64,000 nucleotides of DNA from Euzebya pacifica (GCF_003344865.1 NZ_CP031165.1:2361910-2425909); one strand, 5' to 3'; shown: positions 16,771 through 26,701, numbered from the stretch's first letter. The notes: generated by a model not told the origin, from the sequence alone. Numbers and translations are program-made.

Positions 16771-18060
16771 GTGAACGACGAGAGAAAGAGCCGATCAGTG
16801 CGCTTCCTGACCACCTTCCGGACCATGACCATTCTTCTGTCACTGGTACTCCTCGTCGCCGCCTGCGGCAGCGAATCCGACACCTCCGCGGACCCGGTCT
16901 CGGAGTCGCAAGACGCTGACTCGGGGTCCCAGGACGCCGATGAGGAGGCAGGCGGGCTTTCGACGGTCCGTGGTATCGGAGAGGAGACGATCACCCTGGG
17001 AGCCATCTTGGACCTGTCGGGCCCGTACAACGCCGCTGGCGTCTTGATGCGTGACGGCGTCGAGGCTTGGGTGCAGCAGGTCAACGCCGACGGCGGCGTC
17101 CAGGGCCGACAGGTGGAGGTCGTCTATGAGGACAACCAGTCCGACCCCTCCGCGACGTTGGCAGCGGCGAACAAGCTGATCTTCAACGACAACGTCTTCG
17201 CCCTCGCTGGCGTGCACGGCTCGGCCGCGTTCGGGGCCATTCTCGACTTGGTGGAGGAGGAGGAGGTCATCAGCTTCTCTCTTGGCCTGTCTGAGGAGAT
17301 GTACAACCCAACGAAGGACCATGTGTTCGTCGCCGCGGTGCCCTACGCCGCCCAGATGGAACGTGGGGTCCAGCACCTGGTGGAGGAACTCGGCGTTCAG
17401 CGCCCGGCCGTGCTGTACCAAGATGATGAGTTCGGCGAGTCCGGCTTGAGCGGCTTCGACGCTGCCACCGCGTCGCTCGGCGTTGAGGTCGCGGCCCGCG
17501 AGTCGTTCGTGCGGGGCAGTGATGACGTCTCCGCCCAGGTCCAGGCCATAGTGGACTCCGGCGCGGATGCCGTCGCCTGCGTGTGCATCTACACCCAGTC
17601 CGGGCTGCTGCGCCGCGAGCTCGGTCGCCTCGGCGCCGAGGACATCCCTGCCTTCGCCATCAACCCGTCGGTCGGGGCCCCCTTCTTCGAGATCGCTGGC
17701 GGCAGCGCGGACAACTTCTACGCCGCCGACTACTACGCCCACCCCGGCGACCCGACCTTCGACGCCGCTGACGCGGCGGTGCAGGCTGCGCACGGTCGGC
17801 CGGCGGAAACCTTTGACCTCTTCGGCCTGGTCAATACCGCGGTGCTCCTGCAGGCAATGCAGGAAGCCGACGAACTCACTCCCAGCGGCGTGGTCGACGC
17901 GTTGAACGCCATGAATGGCGTTTCCGTCCCCGGTTTCGTTCCACCTGTGGAGTTCGGGGCCGACCAGCACGTGGCCAGCCTGGCCAGCGCTGTGTATGCC
18001 GCGGATCCCGAAGAGGGCGACTGGGATCGGGTCGGGGATCCCGTCCCGCCGGGCGAGTAG
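16771..18060 (+). CDS. ABC importer substrate-binding lipoprotein (branched-chain amino acid / aromatic acid type)
   Basis: The protein has up to 429 residues from GTG 16771; GTG 16798 is an alternative start. A lipoprotein signal with lipobox LVAAC comes first, then an acidic Ser/Asp/Glu-rich linker. The periplasmic-binding-protein type 1 fold follows: GAILDLSGPYNAAGVLMRDG, VVYEDNQSDPSATLAAANKL, and later PAFAINPSVGAPFFE. This LivK-like family binds amino acids but also aromatic and other carboxylates. It should sit outside the membrane and feed one of the two LivHM permease pairs that follow. Confidence 0.9.
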   Translation: MNDERKSRSVRFLTTFRTMTILLSLVLLVAACGSESDTSADPVSESQDADSGSQDADEEAGGLSTVRGIGEETITLGAILDLSGPYNAAGVLMRDGVEAWVQQVNADGGVQGRQVEVVYEDNQSDPSATLAAANKLIFNDNVFALAGVHGSAAFGAILDLVEEEEVISFSLGLSEEMYNPTKDHVFVAAVPYAAQMERGVQHLVEELGVQRPAVLYQDDEFGESGLSGFDAATASLGVEVAARESFVRGSDDVSAQVQAIVDSGADAVACVCIYTQSGLLRRELGRLGAEDIPAFAINPSVGAPFFEIAGGSADNFYAADYYAHPGDPTFDAADAAVQAAHGRPAETFDLFGLVNTAVLLQAMQEADELTPSGVVDALNAMNGVSVPGFVPPVEFGADQHVASLASAVYAADPEEGDWDRVGDPVPPGE

Positions 18061-18138
18061 GCCCGACGTGGGGCCCCGTCCCTCTGTCCTGCCAGACGTC
18101 CATTCCTGTCCACCGACCCCACACATGGAGCGCACGAC

Positions 18139-20055
18139 GTGACCGATGTTGCTCACACCGAGAATCCGGCGCGGCAGGCGACCACGCCGCCCAAGAACAC
18201 CACCACGACCACAGGCGCAGCAGACCACGTTGATCTCGCGTGGCTGACGATCGGCGAGGCCCTTCGCGAGCGTGCCTCGCGCACACCCGACGACGTGGTC
18301 GTGCGGGAGAAGGACCAGGGCGTGTACCGCGCCTTCACATGGTCGCAGTACCTCCAGGACGCCACGGCCTTCGCCTGGGCCTTGCGCCGGCGGGGGTTCC
18401 GTCCGGGCCAGCACGTGGCGGTGATGGGTGACCCGACATATCGGTTCATGGTTGCTGACGCCGGAGTCATCCTTGCCGGCGGTGTGGCGTTCGGGATCTA
18501 CACGACGTGCTCCCCCGAAGAGGTTCGGCATCAGATCCGCACCGCGGGGGCCACCACACTGGTCGCGGAGAACCAAGAATACGTGGACCGGTTCTTCGAG
18601 GTCGCCGAGGACTGTCCCAGCGTCAACCATGTCGTCGTTGACGACACCCGGGCGCTCTTCGGATATGACGACGCCCGGATTGAGGCGTTCGATGACCTGC
18701 TCGACGAAGGAAACGCAGCCACGCCGCAGGAGGTCGCGGAGGTGCACGAGGCCGCCAAGACGGTCTCGGTCGACGACCCTGCGATGCTCATCTTCACCTC
18801 GGGCACGACCGGGCCGTCCAAGGCCGCGATGATCAGCCACCGCAACGTGCTGGTCGGCGGCGCCCTGCAGCTGTGTACCGTGTTTCCCGAGCTGCACCGC
18901 GAGGACGAGGTACGCATAGTCGCCCACCTCTCCCTCGCCCACGCGTTCGAGCGGATCATCGCCCTGTACTCCCCGATCCTCTCGCGCATCGTCGTCCACA
19001 CTGGCGAGGGGCTCGAGAACCTCTCCACGACCCTGTACGAGGTCCAGCCGAACATGTTCCACGCGGTCCCCCGCGTGTGGCAGAAGTTCGCGGCGGGGGC
19101 GATCACCAGAGTCGAGCGGGCGGGCGGGCTCAAGCAGCGTGCCTACCAGCTCGCCATGCGCGTGGCCAAGCGCCACCGCCGTTCGCCTTCCGCCCTGACC
19201 AGGTTTGGCTACCTCTTCGCACGACTCCTGGTCTTCCGCCCCATGCTGCGGAAGTTCGGGTTGGCCAAGGTGCGGTTCGGTATCACAGGCGGGACGCACA
19301 TCCCCCCTGAAGTTCAGCGCACCTGGCAGCTATGGGGGGTCAACCTTCTCAACGCCCTGGGCATGACGGAGGTCGGGTTCATCGCCTTCCAGACCGGACA
19401 GTTCCCGGAGCCAGGCAGCGTCGGAACCCCCGTTCCCGATATCGCCGTGCAGGTGGCTGAAGACCACGAGCTGCTCTACCGCGGCCCGGGGGTGTTCCTG
19501 GGCTATCTCAACCAGCCGGAGAAGACGGAGGAGGTCTTCGAGGGGGAGTGGTTCGCCAGCGGGGATGTCGGCGAGATCAACGACGAGGGTCACTTGGTCC
19601 TCCGTGACCGCAAGAAGGACATCATGATCACCGCGGGCGGCAAGAACATCACGCCGAGTCTCATCGAGAACGTGATGAAGGCCAGCCCGTACATCTCCGA
19701 GCTCGTCTTGATCGCTGATGGGCGAAAGTTCCCAACGGCGTTGGTCGAGATCGACCGGGAGACCGTGGAGGACTGGGCCCGGTCCAATGGACACCTGTAC
19801 ACCAGCTTCGGCAGCCTGACGCGCCTTCCCGAGGTCTTGCATCTCATCGAGGGACAGATCGCGAAGGGCAACGAGGAACTGGCCCGCGTCGAGCAGGTCA
19901 AGCGCTTCCGGATCATCCCCAAGGAGCTCGATCCCGAGGAGGGGGACACCACGCCGACCCGCAAGGTCCGCCGTGGGCAGTTCCAGAAAATGTTCGCGGA
20001 CCTCGTAGAGGACATGTACGCGGAAGAGGCCGCGGAACTCGCACGGTTCAGCTAG
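18139..20055 (+). CDS. Long-chain/aromatic acyl-CoA ligase (AMP-forming)
   Basis: This 638-residue protein starts at GTG 18139. It is an adenylate-forming enzyme of the FadD15-like group: P-loop LIFTSGTTGPSKAAMISHRN, then NALGMTEVGFIAFQTGQ, and GDVGEINDEGHLVLRDRKKD with the C-terminal KKDIMITAGGKNITP. It activates a carboxylic acid to its CoA thioester with ATP. Being placed between two transporter binding proteins, it probably traps the imported acid. The paralogue at 26698 has the same architecture. Confidence 0.9.
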   Translation: MTDVAHTENPARQATTPPKNTTTTTGAADHVDLAWLTIGEALRERASRTPDDVVVREKDQGVYRAFTWSQYLQDATAFAWALRRRGFRPGQHVAVMGDPTYRFMVADAGVILAGGVAFGIYTTCSPEEVRHQIRTAGATTLVAENQEYVDRFFEVAEDCPSVNHVVVDDTRALFGYDDARIEAFDDLLDEGNAATPQEVAEVHEAAKTVSVDDPAMLIFTSGTTGPSKAAMISHRNVLVGGALQLCTVFPELHREDEVRIVAHLSLAHAFERIIALYSPILSRIVVHTGEGLENLSTTLYEVQPNMFHAVPRVWQKFAAGAITRVERAGGLKQRAYQLAMRVAKRHRRSPSALTRFGYLFARLLVFRPMLRKFGLAKVRFGITGGTHIPPEVQRTWQLWGVNLLNALGMTEVGFIAFQTGQFPEPGSVGTPVPDIAVQVAEDHELLYRGPGVFLGYLNQPEKTEEVFEGEWFASGDVGEINDEGHLVLRDRKKDIMITAGGKNITPSLIENVMKASPYISELVLIADGRKFPTALVEIDRETVEDWARSNGHLYTSFGSLTRLPEVLHLIEGQIAKGNEELARVEQVKRFRIIPKELDPEEGDTTPTRKVRRGQFQKMFADLVEDMYAEEAAELARFS

Positions 20056-20084
20056 ACCCCCCAATACAACAGGAGCCATACGAA

Positions 20085-21425
20085 ATGCGCACCACACCCC
20101 CCATCCGCCTTCTCCTCGTGCTAGTGATGGCACTGCTGATCAGCGCCTGCAGCGGTGCCGAGGAAGCTGAGGTCGCTGAGGACAGTCCTGCCACTGAGTT
20201 CGCGACGGACGACACCGGCGACACCGGCGACACCGGCGACACCGAAGACGGGGCATCCTCTCCGGCATCGGGGGAGCCGTACCGGATCGGATGGCTCACC
20301 GATGCCTCGTCGGTGACGCGCGGAACCTACTTCCCGGAGTTCGAGGGCGCACGGCTGTTCGTGGAACGGCTCAACCAGGCCGGGGGGGTGAACGGCCGCC
20401 CCATCGAGCTGGAGATGCGTGACATGCAGATCGACCAGGAGCTGGCAGTCACCCTCTCCACCGAGTTGGTCGACAGCGGCGTGCTGATGCTGGCGGGCGG
20501 AACCATCGAGGGACGGATGCCCTCGGTATTCGAGGTCGTCCGTCAGGCGGGTGTGCCGTTCCTGACCGGCCACTCGGCCCGTCCGGACATGTTCCCCTCC
20601 GAACCCGACCCCCTGCTGTTCACGGTGGGCAACGTGTTCGAGGCGATGTCAGACGCGCGTGTCGAGTTGTGGCCGCTGGTGTTCGGCGACGAGTTCCCTG
20701 ATGGAGGGACCGTGTCGTGCTACATCCACGAGGGTCCAGCCGCCTTCGCGGTGTGCGAGCGCTGGCTGGAGGCCCTGGAGGAGGGCAGCAACTGGACGGC
20801 GGGCTCGGTCATCAACGCCCCGCTGCAGACCTCGGACTTCTCCAGCTTCGTCCAGCCCTTGGTGGACGAGAACCCCGACGCGTTCTTCGACATCTCCATC
20901 GCCTCCCACGCCATCGGTGTGGCCGTGGCAGCCCGCAACTCCGGTTACGCCGGGCCGATCGCGTTCTCCATGACCGCCACACCCGAGACCGACATTGACA
21001 CGGTGGTGGAACAGGTCGGGCCTGACAACATCTGGGCGCTCTCCAACATCACCTCCATCGACGAGACCGACGTTCCCGAGATCCAGGAGATCCGCTCGGC
21101 CGCTGAGGAGTTCGGCACAGAGATCGATCCCAACTCCGCCACGGTGAACGGCTGGTTGATGGGCATGATCATCGCGGACTCCTTGGAGCGGTGCGGCGCC
21201 GACTGTGACCCGGCCGGCCTGCGCGACGCCATTGAGGCCCTCGACCTCGACACCCGCGGGTTGACCGGCGGCCCACTGCAGTACAGCGAGACCGATCACG
21301 TGGGGCCGCGGTACTGGACCGGCTACCGGCTCAATCCCGATACCGGTGAGCTGGAGCGGGCGATCGACAACTGGGTGGATTTTGACGCTGCCACCGACTT
21401 GCTGAGCCCCCTCGCCACCGATTAG
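20085..21425 (+). CDS. ABC importer substrate-binding lipoprotein, second copy
   Basis: This 446-residue protein has a lipoprotein signal with lipobox LISAC (MALLISACSG), then an acidic linker containing a short Gly-Asp-Thr repeat. The binding domain follows: YRIGWLTDASSVTRGTYFPE, RLNQAGGVNGRPIELEMRDM, PFLTGHSARPDMFPSEPDPL. The fold is LivK-like but diverged from the protein at 16771, which suggests a different ligand. LivH and LivM genes follow directly, so this is the most likely binding protein for that importer. Confidence 0.88.
   Translation: MRTTPPIRLLLVLVMALLISACSGAEEAEVAEDSPATEFATDDTGDTGDTGDTEDGASSPASGEPYRIGWLTDASSVTRGTYFPEFEGARLFVERLNQAGGVNGRPIELEMRDMQIDQELAVTLSTELVDSGVLMLAGGTIEGRMPSVFEVVRQAGVPFLTGHSARPDMFPSEPDPLLFTVGNVFEAMSDARVELWPLVFGDEFPDGGTVSCYIHEGPAAFAVCERWLEALEEGSNWTAGSVINAPLQTSDFSSFVQPLVDENPDAFFDISIASHAIGVAVAARNSGYAGPIAFSMTATPETDIDTVVEQVGPDNIWALSNITSIDETDVPEIQEIRSAAEEFGTEIDPNSATVNGWLMGMIIADSLERCGADCDPAGLRDAIEALDLDTRGLTGGPLQYSETDHVGPRYWTGYRLNPDTGELERAIDNWVDFDAATDLLSPLATD
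20211..20246 (+). repeat. Tandem 9-bp repeat coding Asp-Thr-Gly units
   Basis: Three exact copies of GACACCGGC and a fourth, GACACCGAA, lie in the linker between the lipoprotein anchor and the binding domain of the second substrate-binding protein. They encode a flexible DTG DTG DTG DTE spacer. Slippage could change linker length without a frameshift. Confidence 0.85.
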
Positions 21426-21463
21426 GCACGGGGCAACGACCATCTCGAAGCAGGGCGGAACGC

Positions 21464-22345
21464 GTGACACTTCTCATTGACATCGTCAGCCTGGCGGCGA
21501 CCTATGCGGTCATGGCCGCCGGCTTCGTGGTGGTCTACCGCACGTCCCGGGTGCTGAACCTGGCGCACCCGGGGTTCGTGCTCCTTTCTGGCTATCTTGC
21601 CGTGGAGCTGCTCCCAAGTGTTTCGGAGCGATCGGAGAACCCGTGGATGTTTCCTGTTGCCATCGTGCTTCTGCTCCTGGGTGGGGCTGCGGTGGGCGGG
21701 GTCGTGTACTGGGCACTGATCCGCCCCTTGGCTGGCCAGAGCCGTATCTCGATCATCATGATGACCCTGGCGCTGCTCTTCCTGATCCAGGCGCTGACCC
21801 AGTACGTGTGGTCCGGGGCCAACAGCTTCATCCCGCTACCCGGCAATCAGACCGCCCTGGAGCTGTTCGGCTCCCGGGTCCGCCTGTTCGACCTCTTGGC
21901 CATCGGCGTGGGTGCACTGATCCTCGGCTTGGTGGGCGTGTTGTACTCCCGCTCCCGGTTCGGGGTCCACATGCGGGCGGTCGCGGAGAACCCGGCCCTC
22001 GCGTCCCGACGAGGGATCGACATCGACCGCGTCGGGGCACTGTCCTGGGCGATTGCGACCAGCCTCGCGGTGGCCGCGGCCCTGCTCGCGGGTATGCAGA
22101 CCCCAGTCTCGCCACTGCTGATCGGGGCGACGCTCAAGGGATTCTCCGTGTCGTTGGTCGGGGGCCTGGACAGCTTGTCCGGGATCGCCCCGGCCGCTCT
22201 GCTCATCGCCGTGATGGAGGTGCTTGTCATTCAGTTCGTTGACCAGCAGTTGGGACAAGCGGTTCCGTTTGTGGTCATGCTCGCCGTGTTGATGGTCCGC
22301 CCATGGGGACTCCTCGGCACCGTGGAGGAGCTGGACCGTGTCTGA
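21464..22345 (+). CDS. livH: Branched-chain-type ABC importer permease LivH
   Basis: This 293-residue integral membrane protein starts with GTG at 21464. Typical LivH features are AAGFVVVYRTSRVLNLAHPG near the N-terminus, FGVHMRAVAENPALASRRGI (the EAA-like cytoplasmic loop) and a C-terminal GGLDSLSGIAPAALLIAVME. About eight hydrophobic helices are visible. It pairs with the LivM encoded immediately downstream (8-bp overlap). Confidence 0.9.
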   Translation: MTLLIDIVSLAATYAVMAAGFVVVYRTSRVLNLAHPGFVLLSGYLAVELLPSVSERSENPWMFPVAIVLLLLGGAAVGGVVYWALIRPLAGQSRISIIMMTLALLFLIQALTQYVWSGANSFIPLPGNQTALELFGSRVRLFDLLAIGVGALILGLVGVLYSRSRFGVHMRAVAENPALASRRGIDIDRVGALSWAIATSLAVAAALLAGMQTPVSPLLIGATLKGFSVSLVGGLDSLSGIAPAALLIAVMEVLVIQFVDQQLGQAVPFVVMLAVLMVRPWGLLGTVEELDRV

Positions 22346-23447
22346 CAACGTGATTCGCCGGGTGCGCCACGGCACCCCGTACCTGATCAACGGGCACCGC
22401 GACCTGCTCCGTCTTCACCCATGGTCCATCCACCGGGTCCTCGGCTGGACACTCCTGGCGTTGGCGCTGGTCGTGCTGCCCTTCGTGGCCTCCTCCTTCT
22501 TCATCAACGTGGCGAACTTCGTGCTCATCGCGTCCGTCGGGGCCCTCGGGTTGCAGGTCGTGACCGGCATCGCCGGGCAGCTGAGCCTGGGCCACGCCGC
22601 CTTCCTGGCGACAGGGTCCTTCCTCGCCGCCGGCCTCCATCTCCACTTCTCGCTCCCGTTCACGCTGGCGCTACCAGTGGCCGCCCTCGGGGGCGCGGCC
22701 CTCGGATTGGTCGCAGGCCTGCCAGCCCTTCGGCTACGGGGCCTGTACCTGGGGATCACTACCCTCGCCGTCCAGTCGGTCGTGCTCACCGTTGCCCTCC
22801 GCTACCAGACCTACCTACAGGACTCGCGCGGGACTGGAGCCGACCTCACGGTCCCTGCCCCGACCCTGGGCCCGATCGTGCTCAACAATGCCGCAGCTTG
22901 GTACCCGTTCCTGATCATGTCCACGATCGTCGTGGTGGCATGGACGTCCAACACCAGACGATCGGTCCTGGGCCGGTCCTGGGTCGCTCTCCGGGAAGGT
23001 GAGGTCGCCGCCGAAGCCCTCGGTGTCCCGGTCCGAAAGGCCAAAGTCCTCGCCTTCGTCACCAGTGGCGCCATCGGGGCGATCGCCGGAGCTATCAGCG
23101 CCTACTACTTCCGTAGCGTCAGCGTGGAGGACTTCGACCTCGTCGTCAGCGTGGAATATCTCGCGATGATCATCATCGGGGGCCTGGGCACCGTCCACGG
23201 CGCCGTGCTCGGCGCGACGTTCGTCACCGCGACCCCGTTCATCGTTGGGGAACTCGTGCTCCGCTTCGGCCTGCAACCGACTCTTGGCAGGCACCTGCGC
23301 AGCATTGAGCTCGGTGTCTTCGCAGTGGCAACCGTGGCGTTCCTGCTGTTCGAACCGCGTGGTCTCAGCGGCACGTGGCGACGGGTCCGAGCCTACTTCG
23401 AGCGGTGGCCCTACGGATTCATCGACGTGCAGAGGAGCCAACGATGA
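22338..23447 (+). CDS. livM: Branched-chain-type ABC importer permease LivM
   Basis: This 369-residue membrane protein has the LivM core: LGLQVVTGIAGQLSLGHAAF, LRLRGLYLGITTLAVQSVVL, SWVALREGEVAAEALGVPVR and GGLGTVHGAVLGATFVTATP. A long cytoplasmic N-terminus precedes the first helix. Start and stop overlap both neighbours. It forms the translocation channel with LivH. Confidence 0.9.
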   Translation: MSDNVIRRVRHGTPYLINGHRDLLRLHPWSIHRVLGWTLLALALVVLPFVASSFFINVANFVLIASVGALGLQVVTGIAGQLSLGHAAFLATGSFLAAGLHLHFSLPFTLALPVAALGGAALGLVAGLPALRLRGLYLGITTLAVQSVVLTVALRYQTYLQDSRGTGADLTVPAPTLGPIVLNNAAAWYPFLIMSTIVVVAWTSNTRRSVLGRSWVALREGEVAAEALGVPVRKAKVLAFVTSGAIGAIAGAISAYYFRSVSVEDFDLVVSVEYLAMIIIGGLGTVHGAVLGATFVTATPFIVGELVLRFGLQPTLGRHLRSIELGVFAVATVAFLLFEPRGLSGTWRRVRAYFERWPYGFIDVQRSQR

Positions 23448-24259
23448 CCGCCATCGAGCAATCACCGCAAACCAAGACTCCGATCCTCAAGTTGGAGCAG
23501 GTCGAGGTTGTCTACAACAAGCTCGCCACGGCGATAACCGGAGTGTCGGTGGAGGTAGCTGCTGGCGGCATCACCGCGGTCCTCGGGACCAACGGTGCCG
23601 GCAAGACCACCACCCTCAAGGCCGTGTCAGGCTTCCTGTCCTCCGACAATGCCGACATCACCGACGGGCACATCTTGCTGGACGGCGATGACATCACCGG
23701 GATGGCACCCCACCAGGTTGCACGCGGGGGCATCGCTTTGGTACCCGAACGCGACAAGGTGTTCGACACCCTCACGGTGCTGGACAACCTCAAGGCGTCC
23801 GCCAGGGTCGCCGACGGAGTGGAGGATGCCTTCGACGCATTCCCCCGCTTGAGAGCGGTGGAGCAGAACCTCGCCGGGTACCTGTCCGGCGGCGAGAAGC
23901 AGATGTTGGCAATGGCGATGGCGTTGTCCACCGGGCCGAGTTTGCTGCTGGTGGATGAGCTGTCGCTGGGCCTTGCACCGCTGATCGTCACCTCGCTGCT
24001 CCAGGACCTCCGGCGGGTCCAGCGGGCCCGGGGCATCTCGGTCCTCCTGGTTGAACAAAACGCGCTGGCCGCGCTCGATGTCGCCGACTACGGCTACGTG
24101 ATCGAGGACGGGCGGATCGTCTTCGACGGCACCCCGGAACAGCTTCTGGAGCACGGTGACATCAAGGAGTTTTACCTGGGCACGAACGATGCCGAAGCCG
24201 CGCGTCGCTCGTACAGGGACGTCCGACAGTACCGTCGAAAGCGGAGGTGGTGGGGATGA
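23444..24259 (+). CDS. livF: ABC importer ATP-binding protein LivF type (importer 1)
   Basis: The start is ATG 23444, which overlaps the LivM stop (ATGA); the longer frame has no support. The 271-residue protein has Walker A GTNGAGKTTT, signature LSGGEKQMLAMAMAL and Walker B SLLLVDELSLGLAP. The C-terminal tail (SYRDVRQYRRKRRWWG) extends past the usual end and is basic. The similar protein at 25080 ends with a related RRKRRWLS tail, so the two are recent paralogues. Confidence 0.9.
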   Translation: MTAIEQSPQTKTPILKLEQVEVVYNKLATAITGVSVEVAAGGITAVLGTNGAGKTTTLKAVSGFLSSDNADITDGHILLDGDDITGMAPHQVARGGIALVPERDKVFDTLTVLDNLKASARVADGVEDAFDAFPRLRAVEQNLAGYLSGGEKQMLAMAMALSTGPSLLLVDELSLGLAPLIVTSLLQDLRRVQRARGISVLLVEQNALAALDVADYGYVIEDGRIVFDGTPEQLLEHGDIKEFYLGTNDAEAARRSYRDVRQYRRKRRWWG

Positions 24260-25083
24260 CTCGGCCCATGCTCGAGATCGACCAGGTGACCATCCGGTTC
24301 GGCGCGATCGAGGCGGTCAGCAACGCGGACTTCTCCCTCAGCGAGGACGAACTGCTGGCACTCATCGGCCCCAACGGCGCCGGCAAGACGGCGTTGCTGA
24401 ACAGCGTCTGCGGTATCTACACACCTGCCTCCGGCGACATCCGCGCCAACGGGCGTTCGACGATCGGCGCGGCGCCGGACGAGATCGCCGCCATGGGGAT
24501 CGGCCGAGCGTTCCAGCATGGTGAGCTGTTCGGTGGCCTCACGGTGACCGAGAACCTCATGGTTGGACGGACCCGCCAGTTGTGGGGAGCCGTCGGGTGG
24601 GCCGGGTTCCGTTGGGGCCGCTACATGCGGCACGAGGTCGAAGCGCTCACTCGTGTTGAGCAGGTGATGGACTTCTTCGAGATCAGCCACCACCGGGACA
24701 CGATGGTGGAGGACCTGCCCTTCGGGCTGCAGAAGCTGGTCGGCGTCGCACGGGCACTGTGTGGGGACCCCGAGGTCCTCTTGCTGGACGAACCTTCCTC
24801 GGGGCTCACCCGGCAGGAGAAGGAGGACTTTGCCCGGTTCCTGCTCCGGATCAGACACGACCTCGGTCTCCCGGTCCTGTGGATCGAACACGACATGCAG
24901 ATGGTGATGGACCTGGCCGACCGGATCGTGGTGCTGGACTACGGAAAGATCATCGCTGACGGTGAGCCAGCCGCCGTCGCGTCGAGCCCCGCGGTTATTG
25001 ACGCCTATCTGGGCCGGCCACTCAACGCTGACGAGGGCGCGGTATCCCCCACCTCCCAACCAGAAGAGGTGGTGCCACGATGA
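24256..25083 (+). CDS. livG: ABC importer ATP-binding protein LivG type (importer 1)
   Basis: I start at ATG 24256, within the stop of the preceding gene and after GGAGGTGG. The 275-residue protein has Walker A GPNGAGKTALLN, the LivG-style signature LPFGLQKLVGVARALC and Walker B VLLLDEPSSGL. The C-terminus carries DYGKIIADGEPAAVASSP, typical for LivG. Partner of the preceding LivF-type ATPase. Confidence 0.88.
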   Translation: MTRPMLEIDQVTIRFGAIEAVSNADFSLSEDELLALIGPNGAGKTALLNSVCGIYTPASGDIRANGRSTIGAAPDEIAAMGIGRAFQHGELFGGLTVTENLMVGRTRQLWGAVGWAGFRWGRYMRHEVEALTRVEQVMDFFEISHHRDTMVEDLPFGLQKLVGVARALCGDPEVLLLDEPSSGLTRQEKEDFARFLLRIRHDLGLPVLWIEHDMQMVMDLADRIVVLDYGKIIADGEPAAVASSPAVIDAYLGRPLNADEGAVSPTSQPEEVVPR

Positions 25084-25880
25084 GTCTGTTGGGCGTGAAC
25101 AACCTCAAGGTCACCTACAACGACGTCGTCCTCGTCCTGCGCGGCCTGTCCTTCGACGTGGCCGAGGGAGCGGTGGTCGCGTTGCTCGGGAGCAACGGGG
25201 CCGGCAAGACCACGACCCTGAGGGCTCTCACTGGCCTGCTGCGCTACGAGGACGGTGAGATCGAAGGCGGGACGATTGAGTTCGCCGGAGAGCCCATCGG
25301 GGGTCTCCCGCCAGAACAGATCGTTGACCTGGGCCTGTCGCTCGTTCCCCAGGGTCGTCGGGTCTTTGAGGACCTGTCAGTGGAGGAGAACCTGCGGATC
25401 GGCGGGTTCCGTCGCGACGACCAATCCGAGGTCCGCGAGGAGTGCCATCTGTTCCTCAACGAGTTCCCGCGACTGCGCGAGAAGCGCAACCAGCCCGCCG
25501 GTCTTCTCTCGGGAGGCGAGCAGCAGATGCTGGTCCTCGGGAGGGCCCTCATGGCTCGACCCAAGCTGCTGCTGCTGGACGAGCCCTCCCTCGGGCTCGC
25601 GCCCCTCCACGTCGCCGAAGCTTTTCGGACCCTGCGCCACATCAACCGTGACCTCGGCACCACGATCCTGGTCGTGGAACAGAACGCCAGTTCGGCGTTG
25701 GCGATCGCGGAGTACTGCTACGTGATCGAGAACGGTCGAGTCGTCATCGACGGCACCAGTGAGGAACTGCTGGCCAACGAGGACGTCCAGGAGTTCTACC
25801 TCGGGATGAGCGACCTCGACCAACGCCGACGGTACGACGCTGTCAAGGCCTATCGCAGAAGAAAGAGGTGGCTGTCATGA
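25080..25880 (+). CDS. livF: ABC importer ATP-binding protein LivF type (importer 2)
   Basis: This 266-residue protein has Walker A GSNGAGKTTTLRAL, signature LLSGGEQQMLVLGRAL and Walker B LLLLDEPSLGLAP. It overlaps its neighbours by four bases on both sides. It resembles the ATPase at 23444, including the basic C-terminal tail, and should energise the second LivHM pair encoded at 28559-30478. Confidence 0.9.
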   Translation: MSLLGVNNLKVTYNDVVLVLRGLSFDVAEGAVVALLGSNGAGKTTTLRALTGLLRYEDGEIEGGTIEFAGEPIGGLPPEQIVDLGLSLVPQGRRVFEDLSVEENLRIGGFRRDDQSEVREECHLFLNEFPRLREKRNQPAGLLSGGEQQMLVLGRALMARPKLLLLDEPSLGLAPLHVAEAFRTLRHINRDLGTTILVVEQNASSALAIAEYCYVIENGRVVIDGTSEELLANEDVQEFYLGMSDLDQRRRYDAVKAYRRRKRWLS

Positions 25881-26701
25881 CCATCGGCCTCACCACCCGT
25901 GACCTCACCCTCCATCTGGGTGGCGTCACCGCCTTGAACGAGGTGAGCCTTTCAGTGCAACCGGGCACGGTTCACGCGCTGATCGGTCCCAACGGGGCAG
26001 GCAAGACCAGCTTCTTCAACTGCATCTCCGGCTTCTATCGGCCCACACCGGAGTCTTCAGTCACCCTCGGTGACGACGAGCTGCTGCGGCTGCGTCCGGA
26101 CCAAGTGGCCCAGCTCGGGGTCGCACGAGTCTTCCAGAACGTCGAGCTCTTCGGACGCGCGACGACCCTGCAGAACATGATGATGGGGCGCCACCGGTTG
26201 ATGCGATCCAACCTCTTCTCCGACGCGTTGTGGTTGGGTCGAACCCGCCGGGAGGAGAACGTCCACCGCGAGCGGGTCGAGGAACTGATCGAGTTCCTCG
26301 AAATGGAGGATGTGCGAGACACCGCCACCCACGACCTGCCCTACGGGATGCAGAAACGCGTGGAGCTCGGTCGGGCGCTCGCGATGGAGCCACGACTGCT
26401 GCTGCTGGACGAACCAGTCGCCGGTATGAACACCGAGGAGAAGGAGGACGTGGCGCGCTTCGTGCTGGACATCAAGCGACTGCTCAAAGTGACCATGATT
26501 CTGATCGACCATGACATGCATTTCGTGATGGACCTCGCCGACCAGGTCTCCGTCCTGGAGTTCGGCACCCTGATCGCCGACGGGAGTGCCGACCAGGTGC
26601 AGGGTGACCCACGGGTGATCGAGGCCTACCTGGGCGGGTCGGAAGGACTGGACCTGTCCATCGACGGTCAGGACAGCTGGGTCGGGGCGCTGCGCCGATG
26701 A
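25877..26701 (+). CDS. livG: ABC importer ATP-binding protein LivG type (importer 2)
   Basis: The start is ATG 25877, overlapping the previous stop (ATGA). The 274-residue protein has Walker A GPNGAGKTSFFNCI, LivG-type signature LPYGMQKRVELGRALA and Walker B RLLLLDEPVAGM followed by the D-loop. Together with the ATPase at 25080 it completes the second ATPase pair. Its stop overlaps the start of the second CoA ligase. Confidence 0.9.
   Translation: MTIGLTTRDLTLHLGGVTALNEVSLSVQPGTVHALIGPNGAGKTSFFNCISGFYRPTPESSVTLGDDELLRLRPDQVAQLGVARVFQNVELFGRATTLQNMMMGRHRLMRSNLFSDALWLGRTRREENVHRERVEELIEFLEMEDVRDTATHDLPYGMQKRVELGRALAMEPRLLLLDEPVAGMNTEEKEDVARFVLDIKRLLKVTMILIDHDMHFVMDLADQVSVLEFGTLIADGSADQVQGDPRVIEAYLGGSEGLDLSIDGQDSWVGALRR

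Noticed and set aside
16840-19299. 819-codon open frame on the minus strand across the binding protein and CoA ligase
   Set aside because: It is antisense to two clear genes, consists of Arg/Gly/His-rich sequence and has no domain; such long shadows are normal at this GC content.
20211-20246. Possible CRISPR or regulatory repeat
   Set aside because: The units are 9 bp, in frame within a lipoprotein linker, and have no spacers.
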